A DNA stretch of 5,101 bases from a bacterium (GTDB lineage: Bacteria > UBA9089 > JASEGY01), in the NCBI GenBank assembly GCA_030019105.1, contig JASEGY010000280.1:1-5101 (forward strand). Direction: 5' to 3'. The translations under genes were made by a program, and so were the position numbers. The notes under the pieces are model-generated. The model saw only the letters and a list, made by a program, of their open reading frames with translations, made no database searches and was not told the DNA's origin. Below, in pieces: positions 1 to 4,730 of the stretch (the first letter of the stretch is position 1; the number at the start of each line of letters is the position of its first letter).

Positions 1-49
1 TAGCCTATCTTGAATTCGCTTACCCCAAAATATTTATCTTAAGAGCTAT

Positions 50-78
50 AGTATACCTTGTCAGAAGGGCTTTGTCAA
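50..78 (-). promoter_or_regulatory. Strong sigma-70 promoter reading leftward
   Basis: On the minus strand there is a -35 box TTGACA (78-73, perfect consensus), a 17-base spacer (72-56) and a -10 box TATACT (55-50, 5 of 6). The predicted transcription start is near 43, so the transcript leaves the window to the left, where its gene must lie. Nothing within 1-49 can be recognised as that gene's start. Match and spacing are far better than expected by chance in so short a stretch; activity itself is inferred. Confidence 0.7.
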
Positions 79-238
79 GCTAAAAAACTACTAATGAGGT
101 AGGATATCTGTATACACGCTTCGCTTGAGTGTGGGCATCGGTGATTTTAGATGGGATCTGAACAGTTGCGATGTTAGGATTATGAGGCATGAAGAAGGGG
201 AGCTTATTGGTAAGAAACTGGCCTTGTTTAGCACTAAC

Positions 239-271
239 AGAAGACAGGTTTCTTCGAGAAACCTGTCTTCT
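239..271 (-). repeat. 33-base perfect hairpin (15-3-15), possible 3' end of the small zinc protein mRNA
   Basis: The arms AGAAGACAGGTTTCT and AGAAACCTGTCTTCT pair perfectly around a 3-base loop TCG. Seven bases separate it from the stop of the minus-strand gene ending at 278, the usual place for a terminator or an mRNA-protecting stem. No T-run follows on either strand, so a standard intrinsic terminator is not supported. A second member of the same 15-3-15 family lies inside a coding region at 3708-3740. The two copies differ at paired positions on both arms, so the fold has been kept while the sequence changed. Confidence 0.7.
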
Positions 272-277
272 CAGGAC

Positions 278-406
278 TCAATGGATAAACCATTCTTCTA
301 AACATTTGCGACAGATGTAATGGCAATCCGTACCTTTGAAAAAGATGGAATGATGCCTTTCATCCTCAGGGATACTACGGTTGCAATAATAGCATACATT
401 ATTCAT
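278..406 (-). CDS. Small putative zinc-binding protein, 42 aa (CxxC...CxxC)
   Basis: A 42-residue frame runs from ATG (406-404) to TGA (280-278). It encodes two CxxC knuckles, C5-x2-C8 and C32-x2-C35, with a further C28 and a histidine pair H18-H19. This is the spacing of a small treble-clef or zinc-ribbon fold, so binding of one zinc ion is likely. The C-terminus is CLEEWFIH. The start is fixed by GAGGTGA (419-413), a seven-base match to the 16S anti-Shine-Dalgarno sequence six bases ahead of the ATG. There is no signal peptide or membrane segment. It follows the 425-aa gene on the same strand after a 200-base gap that holds a 132-bp mobile element, whose end lies only 23 bases before the start codon. 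A hairpin follows the stop. Function is unknown: a regulator or a protein-binding adaptor would fit such a size. Evidence that it is real is the strong ribosome site plus the cysteine pattern. Confidence 0.72.
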   Translation of the reverse strand: MNNVCYYCNRSIPEDERHHSIFFKGTDCHYICRKCLEEWFIH

Positions 407-412
407 CTTGAC

Positions 413-419
413 TCACCTC
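413..419 (-). promoter_or_regulatory. Ribosome binding site of the 42-aa protein
   Basis: GAGGTGA on the minus strand is a contiguous seven-base complement to the 3' end of 16S rRNA, with six bases to the ATG at 406. It is the main argument that the very short downstream frame is a translated gene. The duplicated target of the adjacent mobile element starts three bases further upstream, so the insertion spared the site. Confidence 0.7.
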
Positions 420-421
420 AC

Positions 422-569
422 TTTAATTACAATAGCCTTCATAAAAGCTAAAGGTAGTGACGCTATCCACACTCAGGAGTTAATCCTTTAGGATTTCATT
501 ATGAAAGGCTAAAGCCTAAAATCCGAAATATAGCTTGCTTTAGCTTTCGTGTGCCTCATTGTTTAATTA
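422..569 (-). mobile_element. 132-bp MITE-like element, copy 1, with 8-bp target duplication
   Basis: The element spans 430-561 and is flanked by perfect 8-bp direct repeats TTTAATTA (422-429 and 562-569). It matches the reverse complement of 3062-3193 over all 132 bases with one mismatch. The termini are imperfect inverted repeats: both begin CAAT and both carry AAAGCTAAAG ten bases further in. It has no coding capacity, which with termini and target duplication defines a non-autonomous miniature transposable element. An 8-bp duplication is used by several IS families, so the parent cannot be named. It lies between the 425-aa gene and the 42-aa gene. The near identity of the two copies suggests recent movement. 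Confidence 0.9.
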
Positions 570-613
570 AGAGTTAAGAGTTAAAGTATCCGGAATTCTT
601 CACTCTTCACTCT
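569..613. repeat. Two 7-base tandem microrepeats around the stop of the 425-aa gene
   Basis: AAGAGTT occurs twice in tandem (569-582) and CTTCACT twice in tandem (598-611). The second pair covers the stop codon (607-609) of the minus-strand 425-aa gene, so copy-number change could alter that protein's C-terminus. Both are short enough to arise by replication slippage. Confidence 0.5.
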
Positions 614-1884
614 ACTTCCAGCCCCTTAATTTGCCAGCCTTCTCCTTCAAGGAGAGCGGCTTGATAATATTTCCCTGCCCTGGTATGGAGCAAAATCTTG
701 TCATTGGGGGAAAATTCGTAGGTGGTCATTTCGCCCCCTTTAAAAGATCCTTTCTCTAATTTAGCCAGGCTTCCTTCTCTATTTATCTGTAAAGAAAGTA
801 TCTCTCCTGTGCCAGCATCCTTCAGGTTGATTACATCTCCCTCACTCAAATCTTTGGAACGATAGAAGACAGACTGGTCTTCTCCCTCTCTTTTTTCCGG
901 ACGAACCAGCCATTCTCCGGATTCCGGGACTTCAATCTGATAATCTCCGTGTTCACCGGCGCTCTTAATATGGATTACATCACCGGGGCGAACCTTAAGG
1001 GTGGTGACGTCATCCCCTGTTAGGATAGCCCTGTCATACTGCTCCAGGCAGCCGACCTTAAAACCGGATACGGCGCCGGTTTCAATATTGATAATGTTGA
1101 CCACATCCAGGCCGTGCTGAACTTCATCTATGTAATAGTCTCTTCCCTTTGATCCACTTTCTGCTTCTATAATCCAGTCCCGCTCCCTTGACACCTCTAT
1201 TCGGTAGCTTTCCTGACTGCCTTCACCTCTAAGACGAAGCACATCCTGCGAAGAAAGGGTAATAGTCTCAGCTTCTAACATCCGCCCGAATCCCTGTTTT
1301 AAGTTGCCGGAATCATCCATACTTAGCGTAGTTGCCTCTCCGGTATCCTGATTAACAAGATTTATTGTCTCGCCTGCCTTGATCTGATATTCGTGCTCCT
1401 GCGGGGGACGAAAGGCCGAGCCGGCCTGGCAACCCGAAAAGAAGCCCTCCTGTAAAGAATCACTCAGAAAGGCAGAAATAGAGGCTGTATATTCTTCATG
1501 TTCAGCCTGAACAGTGTTGAGTATTTCAGATAATCTCAAGGATATCTGAAGCTCCAGGTAAGAAAGCGGCTTGTTTTCAAAAGGGGAGGCCGAGCCGGCC
1601 TGGCGGGCCGAGCCGGCCTGGCAGGAGAGGGGGATGAAATCTTGCCCTTCAATTGAAGGGTATGATTCAGAACCCGAGACGAACGATTCGATTTCTTTAG
1701 AGACAATCTCTTCCTTTTTACCAAGATAATATTTAATACCTGCCTGCACGTTTTCCTTCAGGATGGACTTTTGTCTTTCTTCGAGGGTATAAAAGGGAAG
1801 AGGGTTGTTAGAGGGTTGATTAACTGTCCTATTAGACTTAACAGTAGAACTTGCCTGCACATAAGTAGATAATAAGCCGATCAT
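607..1884 (-). CDS. Hypothetical protein with three C-terminal tandem repeats, 425 aa
   Basis: I do not recognise this family. The start ATG (1884) has an excellent ribosome site AAGGAGGAG (1897-1889) four bases upstream. No signal peptide or membrane helix is visible, so it is probably cytoplasmic. Residues 1-150 are polar and charged, with no motif known to me. Residues about 163-425 are three diverged repeats of 80-90 residues (about 163-244, 247-333 and 339-425). Each tends to run: an aromatic start, G(E/D)xI(N/H)L, TGE, a GxL turn, a stretch ending in D-x3-L, a tyrosine segment, then EGxWxI; the pattern suggests beta-rich modules. In-frame 18-bp GC-rich inserts encode QAGSARQAGSA (89-99) and QAGSA (153-157) in the linker ahead of the repeats. 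It lies 139 bases downstream of the hydrolase gene, possibly separated by a weak terminator. Binding or structural roles would fit repeat modules, but none can be assigned. Confidence 0.8.
   Translation of the reverse strand: MIGLLSTYVQASSTVKSNRTVNQPSNNPLPFYTLEERQKSILKENVQAGIKYYLGKKEEIVSKEIESFVSGSESYPSIEGQDFIPLSCQAGSARQAGSASPFENKPLSYLELQISLRLSEILNTVQAEHEEYTASISAFLSDSLQEGFFSGCQAGSAFRPPQEHEYQIKAGETINLVNQDTGEATTLSMDDSGNLKQGFGRMLEAETITLSSQDVLRLRGEGSQESYRIEVSRERDWIIEAESGSKGRDYYIDEVQHGLDVVNIINIETGAVSGFKVGCLEQYDRAILTGDDVTTLKVRPGDVIHIKSAGEHGDYQIEVPESGEWLVRPEKREGEDQSVFYRSKDLSEGDVINLKDAGTGEILSLQINREGSLAKLEKGSFKGGEMTTYEFSPNDKILLHTRAGKYYQAALLEGEGWQIKGLEVE
1414..1430. repeat. GC-rich 18-bp repeat, single copy inside the 425-aa gene
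   Basis: One near-complete unit (GGCCGAGCCGGCCTGGC) lies within the coding sequence. Read on the minus strand it gives QAGSA at residues 153-157. The identical unit occurs in tandem at 1588-1622 and in an unrelated gene at 4397-4432. Its composition is much richer in G and C than the surrounding codons, which supports insertion over shared protein ancestry. Confidence 0.85.
1588..1622. repeat. GC-rich 18-bp repeat, two tandem copies inside the 425-aa gene
   Basis: Two head-to-tail units (1588-1604, lacking the first G, and 1605-1622) are identical in their shared bases. On the minus strand they encode QAGSARQAGSA, residues 89-99. An 18-base unit adds exactly six codons, so it can enter or expand without breaking the frame. 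The unit contains the self-complementary core GCCGGC. Confidence 0.88.
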
Positions 1885-1946
1885 TTTTCTCCTCCTTGAG
1901 ATATTATTCTTGAATCCTTTCTTAGTATTATTATCGGCAGGAGAGG

Positions 1947-1971
1947 AAAAAACTTTAGCTAATATCTAAAG
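1947..1971 (-). terminator. Weak candidate intrinsic terminator after the hydrolase gene
   Basis: On the minus strand CTTTAG (1971-1966), a 7-base loop, and CTAAAG (1958-1953) form a 6-bp stem followed directly by T6 (1952-1947). It lies about 50 bases after the hydrolase stop and 62 bases before the next start codon. The stem is AT-rich, so termination would be leaky at best, and the two genes could still share a transcript. I see no clear promoter between it and 1884. Confidence 0.4.
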
Positions 1972-2023
1972 ATTGTAGAATATTTACTCTATTAGCATAA
2001 AATGGTAATGAAAGTTTATCCAT

Positions 2024-2788
2024 TTATAAATCCAGCCTCATTCCATCCTGGGCGGCCTTAACCTTTATACCAGTCTCCTCTTCAAGCTGGGCGGCTAATA
2101 TCCACGGTTTAGCCCGAAGCATGTCCCTCCCAAAATGAGTGAGAATAGCCAGCCTGGGAGATATCCCTTTAATGATCTGTCGGGCATCCTGGAGGTTGAG
2201 ATGTTCAGCATTTTTTGGTTCAATCAGGAGTGTATTGATAATAATTACATCCGCCTTGTAGGCCTCAATTAGGGCAGGAAAGAACCTGGTATCGCTAATG
2301 TAGGCCAGAGTAAGATTCGGGGTCTCAAATTTAAAGCCGTAGGTCTGGGTATTATGATGGATATGGGCGATAGGGGTAGTAAATCGCAGATTTCCTGTCT
2401 GATAAAGGGCTTTTTCTTTCAAGGTGCGAATCTCTGCCGGGTAATCACGGATATATCTCAGGATGACCGGATCCGGGTCAAGGGCGTCCTCCGGAGCGAA
2501 GACGATCCCTCTCTTTTTTCTTCCCCCCTCGGTCATCGCTTCAATAAGAACATTTACATCTGCTGAATGATCAAGGTGCCGGTGAGATAAAATAATGGCA
2601 TCAAGGTTGGTCGGGTCAAGCTTTGGCCTGGCGGAACATATCTTAACTAATGCCCCCGGGCCAGGGTCGATATGCACATTTGTCCCGGCTAGAGAAAGCC
2701 AGATTCCACCTGAAGCCCGGAGCTGTTTGGCCACCGCAAACCTTGCCCCGGCGGTTCCTAAGAATTTGATGTAGTCTCGATCTTCCAT
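2024..2788 (-). CDS. Metallo-beta-lactamase-fold hydrolase, RNase Z/PhnP-like, 254 aa
   Basis: This is a soluble metal-dependent hydrolase of the metallo-beta-lactamase superfamily. The N-terminal strand FLGTAG (9-14) and the IDPGPGAL turn (40-47) are typical of its RNase Z/PhnP branch. The signature HxHxDH is complete at H69-R-H71-L-D73-H74. Further likely ligands are H144 or H145, D166 in ISDTR, and H218 in LTHFGRD, so both metal sites look intact and the enzyme should be active. Members cleave phosphodiester or related bonds; the substrate cannot be read from the sequence, and tRNA 3' processing is not implied because the RNase Z exosite arm is not evident. The length suits the family. The ATG at 2788 is the first start after an in-frame TGA, and only a weak GGGG-type ribosome site precedes it. 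Its own promoter lies at 2944-2972, and a 101-bp repeat element sits in the 5' leader. Confidence 0.88.
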   Translation of the reverse strand: MEDRDYIKFLGTAGARFAVAKQLRASGGIWLSLAGTNVHIDPGPGALVKICSARPKLDPTNLDAIILSHRHLDHSADVNVLIEAMTEGGRKKRGIVFAPEDALDPDPVILRYIRDYPAEIRTLKEKALYQTGNLRFTTPIAHIHHNTQTYGFKFETPNLTLAYISDTRFFPALIEAYKADVIIINTLLIEPKNAEHLNLQDARQIIKGISPRLAILTHFGRDMLRAKPWILAAQLEEETGIKVKAAQDGMRLDL

Positions 2789-2816
2789 TTTAGAAATTAT
2801 CCCCGGCTTTCACGCT

Positions 2817-2937
2817 CTCCTTTTCGGGCATTGTTCATTGTTTCGGCCAACAGCGCACCTTCCCGAAAGCTTGAAGCTTTCGGGAGGGTAAGGTTGCAAG
2901 TCTAACTGGCCGAAATGATGAATAATGCTCCTTTTCG
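2817..2937. mobile_element. 101-bp inverted-repeat element in the hydrolase leader, with 9-10-bp target duplication
   Basis: Imperfect inverted ends of 22 bases (2828-2849 and 2907-2928, three mismatches, both finishing inward with TTTCGGCCA) enclose a short core. The core's centre is a perfect 11-bp stem, TCCCGAAAGCT with loop TGA (2861-2885). The direct repeat CTCCTTTTCG lies just outside both ends (2817-2826 and 2928-2937), as expected of a target duplication. There is no coding capacity. It lies between the predicted start of transcription (about 2937) and the hydrolase start codon, so the leader RNA would fold into one long hairpin close to the ribosome site. The parent transposon is not in the window. 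Confidence 0.72.
2861..2885. repeat. Perfect 11-bp hairpin at the centre of the 101-bp element
   Basis: TCCCGAAAGCT and AGCTTTCGGGA pair around a TGA loop. No T-run follows on either strand, so it is not a standard terminator. It may be the tip of the larger fold of the enclosing element, or an independent palindrome nested within it. Confidence 0.75.
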
Positions 2938-2943
2938 CATAAC

Positions 2944-2972
2944 ATTCTACCATAGAAGGGCTAATTTTACAA
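2944..2972 (-). promoter_or_regulatory. Predicted promoter of the hydrolase gene
   Basis: On the minus strand a -35 box TTGTAA (2972-2967) is followed by a 17-base spacer and a -10 box TAGAAT (2949-2944, 5 of 6). TG one base before the -10 makes it an extended type. The expected start near 2937 falls at the edge of the duplicated target of the 101-bp element. The leader would be about 150 bases. Confidence 0.55.
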
Positions 2973-2987
2973 GGACAAAAAACATTG

Positions 2988-3016
2988 TTGACCTTGAGGT
3001 CTGACCATGTTATACT
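2988..3016 (+). promoter_or_regulatory. Predicted promoter of the NYN-fusion gene
   Basis: TTGACC (2988-2993), a 17-base spacer and TATACT (3011-3016), with TG one base before the -10, form a strong sigma-70 promoter. Transcription should start near 3023, giving a leader of about 240 bases that contains the whole of MITE copy 2. It is divergent from the promoter at 2944-2972, with only 15 bases between the two -35 boxes, so one bound regulator could affect both. Confidence 0.68.
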
Positions 3017-3030
3017 GTAATTCGAATTAC
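2990..3030. promoter_or_regulatory. Candidate operators overlapping the NYN-fusion promoter
   Basis: Two sets of palindromes cover the promoter. GACCT-TG-AGGTC (2990-3001), overlapped by GGTC-T-GACC (2998-3006), lies between the -35 and -10 boxes. The perfect 14-base palindrome GTAATTCGAATTAC (3017-3030) follows the -10 and spans the predicted transcription start. These are classic positions for repressor sites. No regulator gene is visible in the window, unless the fusion protein itself binds here; that is conjecture. Confidence 0.45.
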
Positions 3031-3056
3031 GGCGATGGTCATCGTTTCGGCCATTT
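3027..3056 (+). repeat. Left end of a 30-bp inverted pair bracketing the NYN-fusion gene
   Basis: This 30-base stretch matches the reverse complement of 4931-4960 with two mismatches. Its inner part (GTTTCGGCCA and the bases before it) also resembles both ends of the 101-bp element at 2827-2927, agreeing at 18 of 22 positions with the left one. It begins within the 14-base palindrome and touches MITE copy 2, whose target duplication overlaps its last three bases. Confidence 0.75.
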
Positions 3057-3201
3057 AAAAACAATGAGGCACACGAAAGCTAAAGCAAGCTATATTCCGG
3101 ATTTTAGGCTTTAGCCTTTCATAATGAAATCCTAAAGGATTAACTCCTGAGTGTGGATAGCGTCACTACCTTTAGCTTTTATGAAGGCTATTGTTTAAAA
3201 A
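3054..3201 (+). mobile_element. 132-bp MITE-like element, copy 2, with 8-bp target duplication
   Basis: The element occupies 3062-3193 between perfect direct repeats TTTAAAAA (3054-3061 and 3194-3201). It is the inverted counterpart of 430-561 with one base difference. The centre is tiled by three adjoining palindromes: AGGCT-TT-AGCCT (3106-3117), TTTCAT-A-ATGAAA (3117-3129) and AATCCTAAAGGATT (3128-3141). It entered the 5' leader of the NYN-fusion gene, 60 bases ahead of the ATG, without touching promoter or ribosome site. It has no coding capacity. Confidence 0.9.
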
Positions 3202-3233
3202 TAGGAAGTAAGAAATGGGAAATTAGGAAGTAA
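3202..3233 (+). repeat. Direct repeat TAGGAAGTAA in the leader of the NYN-fusion gene
   Basis: The 10-base word occurs at 3202-3211 and 3224-3233, a period of 22 bases, in a purine-rich stretch just before the gene. The period is close to two helical turns, but the repeat may simply be low-complexity filler like that at 569-611. Confidence 0.45.
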
Positions 3234-3260
3234 ATCAAGATAAGATGGAGTTGTAGCACT

Positions 3261-4655
3261 ATGCCTTCCTCCTTGATTGTTGATGGTTATAATGTACTCA
3301 ATGCCTGGCCGGAACTAAGAAGACTAATTAGAACGGCAGGTTTGAAAGGGGCAAGAACAGAACTTATCCGGTATCTTTCCACTTACCAGGAGTACACCGG
3401 CGTAGAAGTAACCCTTGTCTTTGATGGCCGGAAAAAAGGGGTGGCCGGGCTGGGGAAAGCTTCAGGGGACGAGCCCATAAAGGTCGTTTACTCCAAAGAA
3501 GGAGAGACAGCCGATACATACATCGAAAGATTGGTTTATCAGAGTGACGAACCTGGTTCTATTCAAGTAGCTACTTCAGATCGCCAATTAAAGCTTATTG
3601 TCCTGGGTATGGGGGCAAGGCAGATCCCGTCCAGGGGTCTGGAGAAAGAAGTGCTCACGACCATCGAAGAGTTTGAACAGGAGTATCTTCTCAATAACTT
3701 GGGGCACAGAAACCAGGTTTCTTCAAGAAACCTGGTTTCTACCCACAAGTGCCCCGAAATATTGAGAGGATACGAACAGGAACATATCGTTAAACCGGAA
3801 TATGGACAAAAGCTCGAAGAGAGGATTGACTTCCATGCGTTACCCCGGTTTTTAGAAAAAAAAGAGCGGCCCGGGGGAAAGAAGACCTCTGTCTCATCTT
3901 CCCCTCAACTATACGATCTTTCCCCCATCCGCAGCAGCAAAGCAGAAGATATTGATCTCAATATGCTGGATTCCTATCTTCAGAAGGTATACAATCGTTC
4001 GATGGATGAGATCGATATCTCCCTGATCGACATCTTAAAGAATACGGAAATACTGACTGATCATAAACCGGGCGAAGTATCCACTGTAGCCGGTTTGCTC
4101 TGCTTTGGCAAGAATCCGCAGCAATATCTGCCTCAGGCAGTCATTAATATGGCTTGCTACGAAGGAGAAGAGGTAATAGACCAAATTGAGATAAAGGGAA
4201 CCCTGTCGGATCAGATAGAAAATGGGGTAGGTTTTATCAAGGGGAATAGCCGTTTTTCCATAAGTGATTTCAGGTGGTATCCGGAAGAGGTCATAAAAGA
4301 AATCCTGACCAATGCTGTCGCTCATCGGGATTATTCTATGACTGATTCTGCCATAAAGGTGCTTTTATTCGATGACCGCCTTGAGTTCTACTCTCCGGGC
4401 CGAGCCGGCCTGGCGGGCCGAGCCGGCCTGGCGGGCCTCCTTTTGGGGAGGATGAGGGTGAAAGAGGTCGTCAACCGTTGCTTTTTAAGAAATCCGACTA
4501 TTGCCAATTTCTTGTTTCTTCAAGGTTTCATGACCCGCATGGGCTCAGGGATAGCCAATATCAAACGGGAACTAAGAGAACAGGGTTATCAGGAACCGGA
4601 GCTATTCCAAACAGAAACAGAGTTTGCCGTCCGATTATCTGCACAATTACTTTAG
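3261..4655 (+). CDS. YacP-like NYN ribonuclease domain fused to COG2865-type GHKL-ATPase half, 464 aa
   Basis: Residues 1-146 form a YacP/Rae1-type NYN (PIN-like) ribonuclease domain. VDGYNVL (7-13), VFDGR (53-57), ETADTYIERL (82-91) and ATSDRQ (104-109) supply the acidic residues D8, D55, D85 and D107 expected to bind metal, so the nuclease looks intact. Residues about 216-464 match the C-terminal half of COG2865 proteins (HATPase_c_4): TVAGLLCFGKNPQ (275-287), the N-box-like EEVIKEILTNAVAHRDYS (342-359), DDRLEFYSPG (371-380) and RNPTIANFLF...MGSGI (410-431). The AlbA_2 domain that usually precedes this half is absent; the nuclease takes its place. Two repeats are inserted in frame: a hairpin encoding residues 150-160 at the junction, and GRAGLAGRAGLA (380-391) in the presumed ATP lid. 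The ATG at 3261 follows a weak GGAG ten bases upstream; an in-frame TAA lies before it. A cytoplasmic ATP-responsive RNase is a reasonable inference; the substrate is unknown. Insertion in the lid could impair ATP binding. Confidence 0.85.
   Translation: MPSSLIVDGYNVLNAWPELRRLIRTAGLKGARTELIRYLSTYQEYTGVEVTLVFDGRKKGVAGLGKASGDEPIKVVYSKEGETADTYIERLVYQSDEPGSIQVATSDRQLKLIVLGMGARQIPSRGLEKEVLTTIEEFEQEYLLNNLGHRNQVSSRNLVSTHKCPEILRGYEQEHIVKPEYGQKLEERIDFHALPRFLEKKERPGGKKTSVSSSPQLYDLSPIRSSKAEDIDLNMLDSYLQKVYNRSMDEIDISLIDILKNTEILTDHKPGEVSTVAGLLCFGKNPQQYLPQAVINMACYEGEEVIDQIEIKGTLSDQIENGVGFIKGNSRFSISDFRWYPEEVIKEILTNAVAHRDYSMTDSAIKVLLFDDRLEFYSPGRAGLAGRAGLAGLLLGRMRVKEVVNRCFLRNPTIANFLFLQGFMTRMGSGIANIKRELREQGYQEPELFQTETEFAVRLSAQLL
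3701..3755 (+). repeat. In-frame hairpin repeat at the NYN/ATPase domain junction
   Basis: AGAAACCAGGTTTCT, loop TCA, AGAAACCTGGTTTCT (3708-3740) is a perfect 15-3-15 stem-loop of 33 bases, which is 11 codons. An outer stem GGGGCAC (3701-3707) and GTGCCCC (3749-3755) encloses it, with eight unpaired bases on one side. It is related to the intergenic hairpin at 239-271. It encodes part of the linker after the nuclease domain, where extra residues should be tolerated. Confidence 0.85.
4397..4432. repeat. GC-rich 18-bp repeat, two perfect tandem copies inside the NYN-fusion gene
   Basis: Two complete GGGCCGAGCCGGCCTGGC units are followed by the start of a third (GGGCC, 4433-4437). In this frame they encode GRAGLA twice, residues 380-391. 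The same unit, read in the other direction and a different frame, is found in the 425-aa gene. Taking out exactly these 36 bases restores SPGGLLLG, with about 18 residues before RNP, as I recall for the family. Confidence 0.9.
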
Positions 4656-4709
4656 TTTATAGAACTATACTCTTGAGATACTATAGTAATAATAATAGTA
4701 ATAATATGA

Positions 4710-4730
4710 GGGGGGGGGGTCCGGGGGGGG
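4710..4730 (+). repeat. Poly-G tract, G10-TCC-G8
   Basis: Ten guanines (4710-4719), the bases TCC, then eight guanines (4723-4730). In single-stranded form it could fold as a G-quadruplex and would stall polymerases; its length should vary by slippage. Homopolymer runs like this are also a common product of sequencing or assembly error, so the exact length is uncertain. Confidence 0.7.

Noticed and set aside
79..104. Possible terminator before the left promoter (4-bp stem plus T6 on the minus strand)
   Set aside because: The stem is only four base pairs, too weak to support.
96..310. Open plus-strand frame of about 70 codons that includes DVRIMRHEEGELIGKK
   Set aside because: It has some protein-like character but no early ATG or ribosome site, and it runs through the hairpin and across the 42-aa gene. 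It could be a gene remnant, but the evidence is too thin to list.
1536..1724. 62-codon frame with PARPARPARPA
   Set aside because: It is the other-frame reading of the 18-bp repeats within the 425-aa gene.
2354..2566. 70-codon plus-strand frame inside the hydrolase gene
   Set aside because: It is antisense to the conserved metallo-beta-lactamase region and has no independent support.
2810..3064. 84-codon minus-strand frame between the divergent genes
   Set aside because: It runs through both promoters, the palindromes and the 101-bp element, and its residues follow those repeats. There is no ribosome site or protein-like pattern.
239..3755. CRISPR array or spacer-repeat system
   Set aside because: The repeats are dispersed or directly tandem, with no regular unique spacers, and no cas gene is present.
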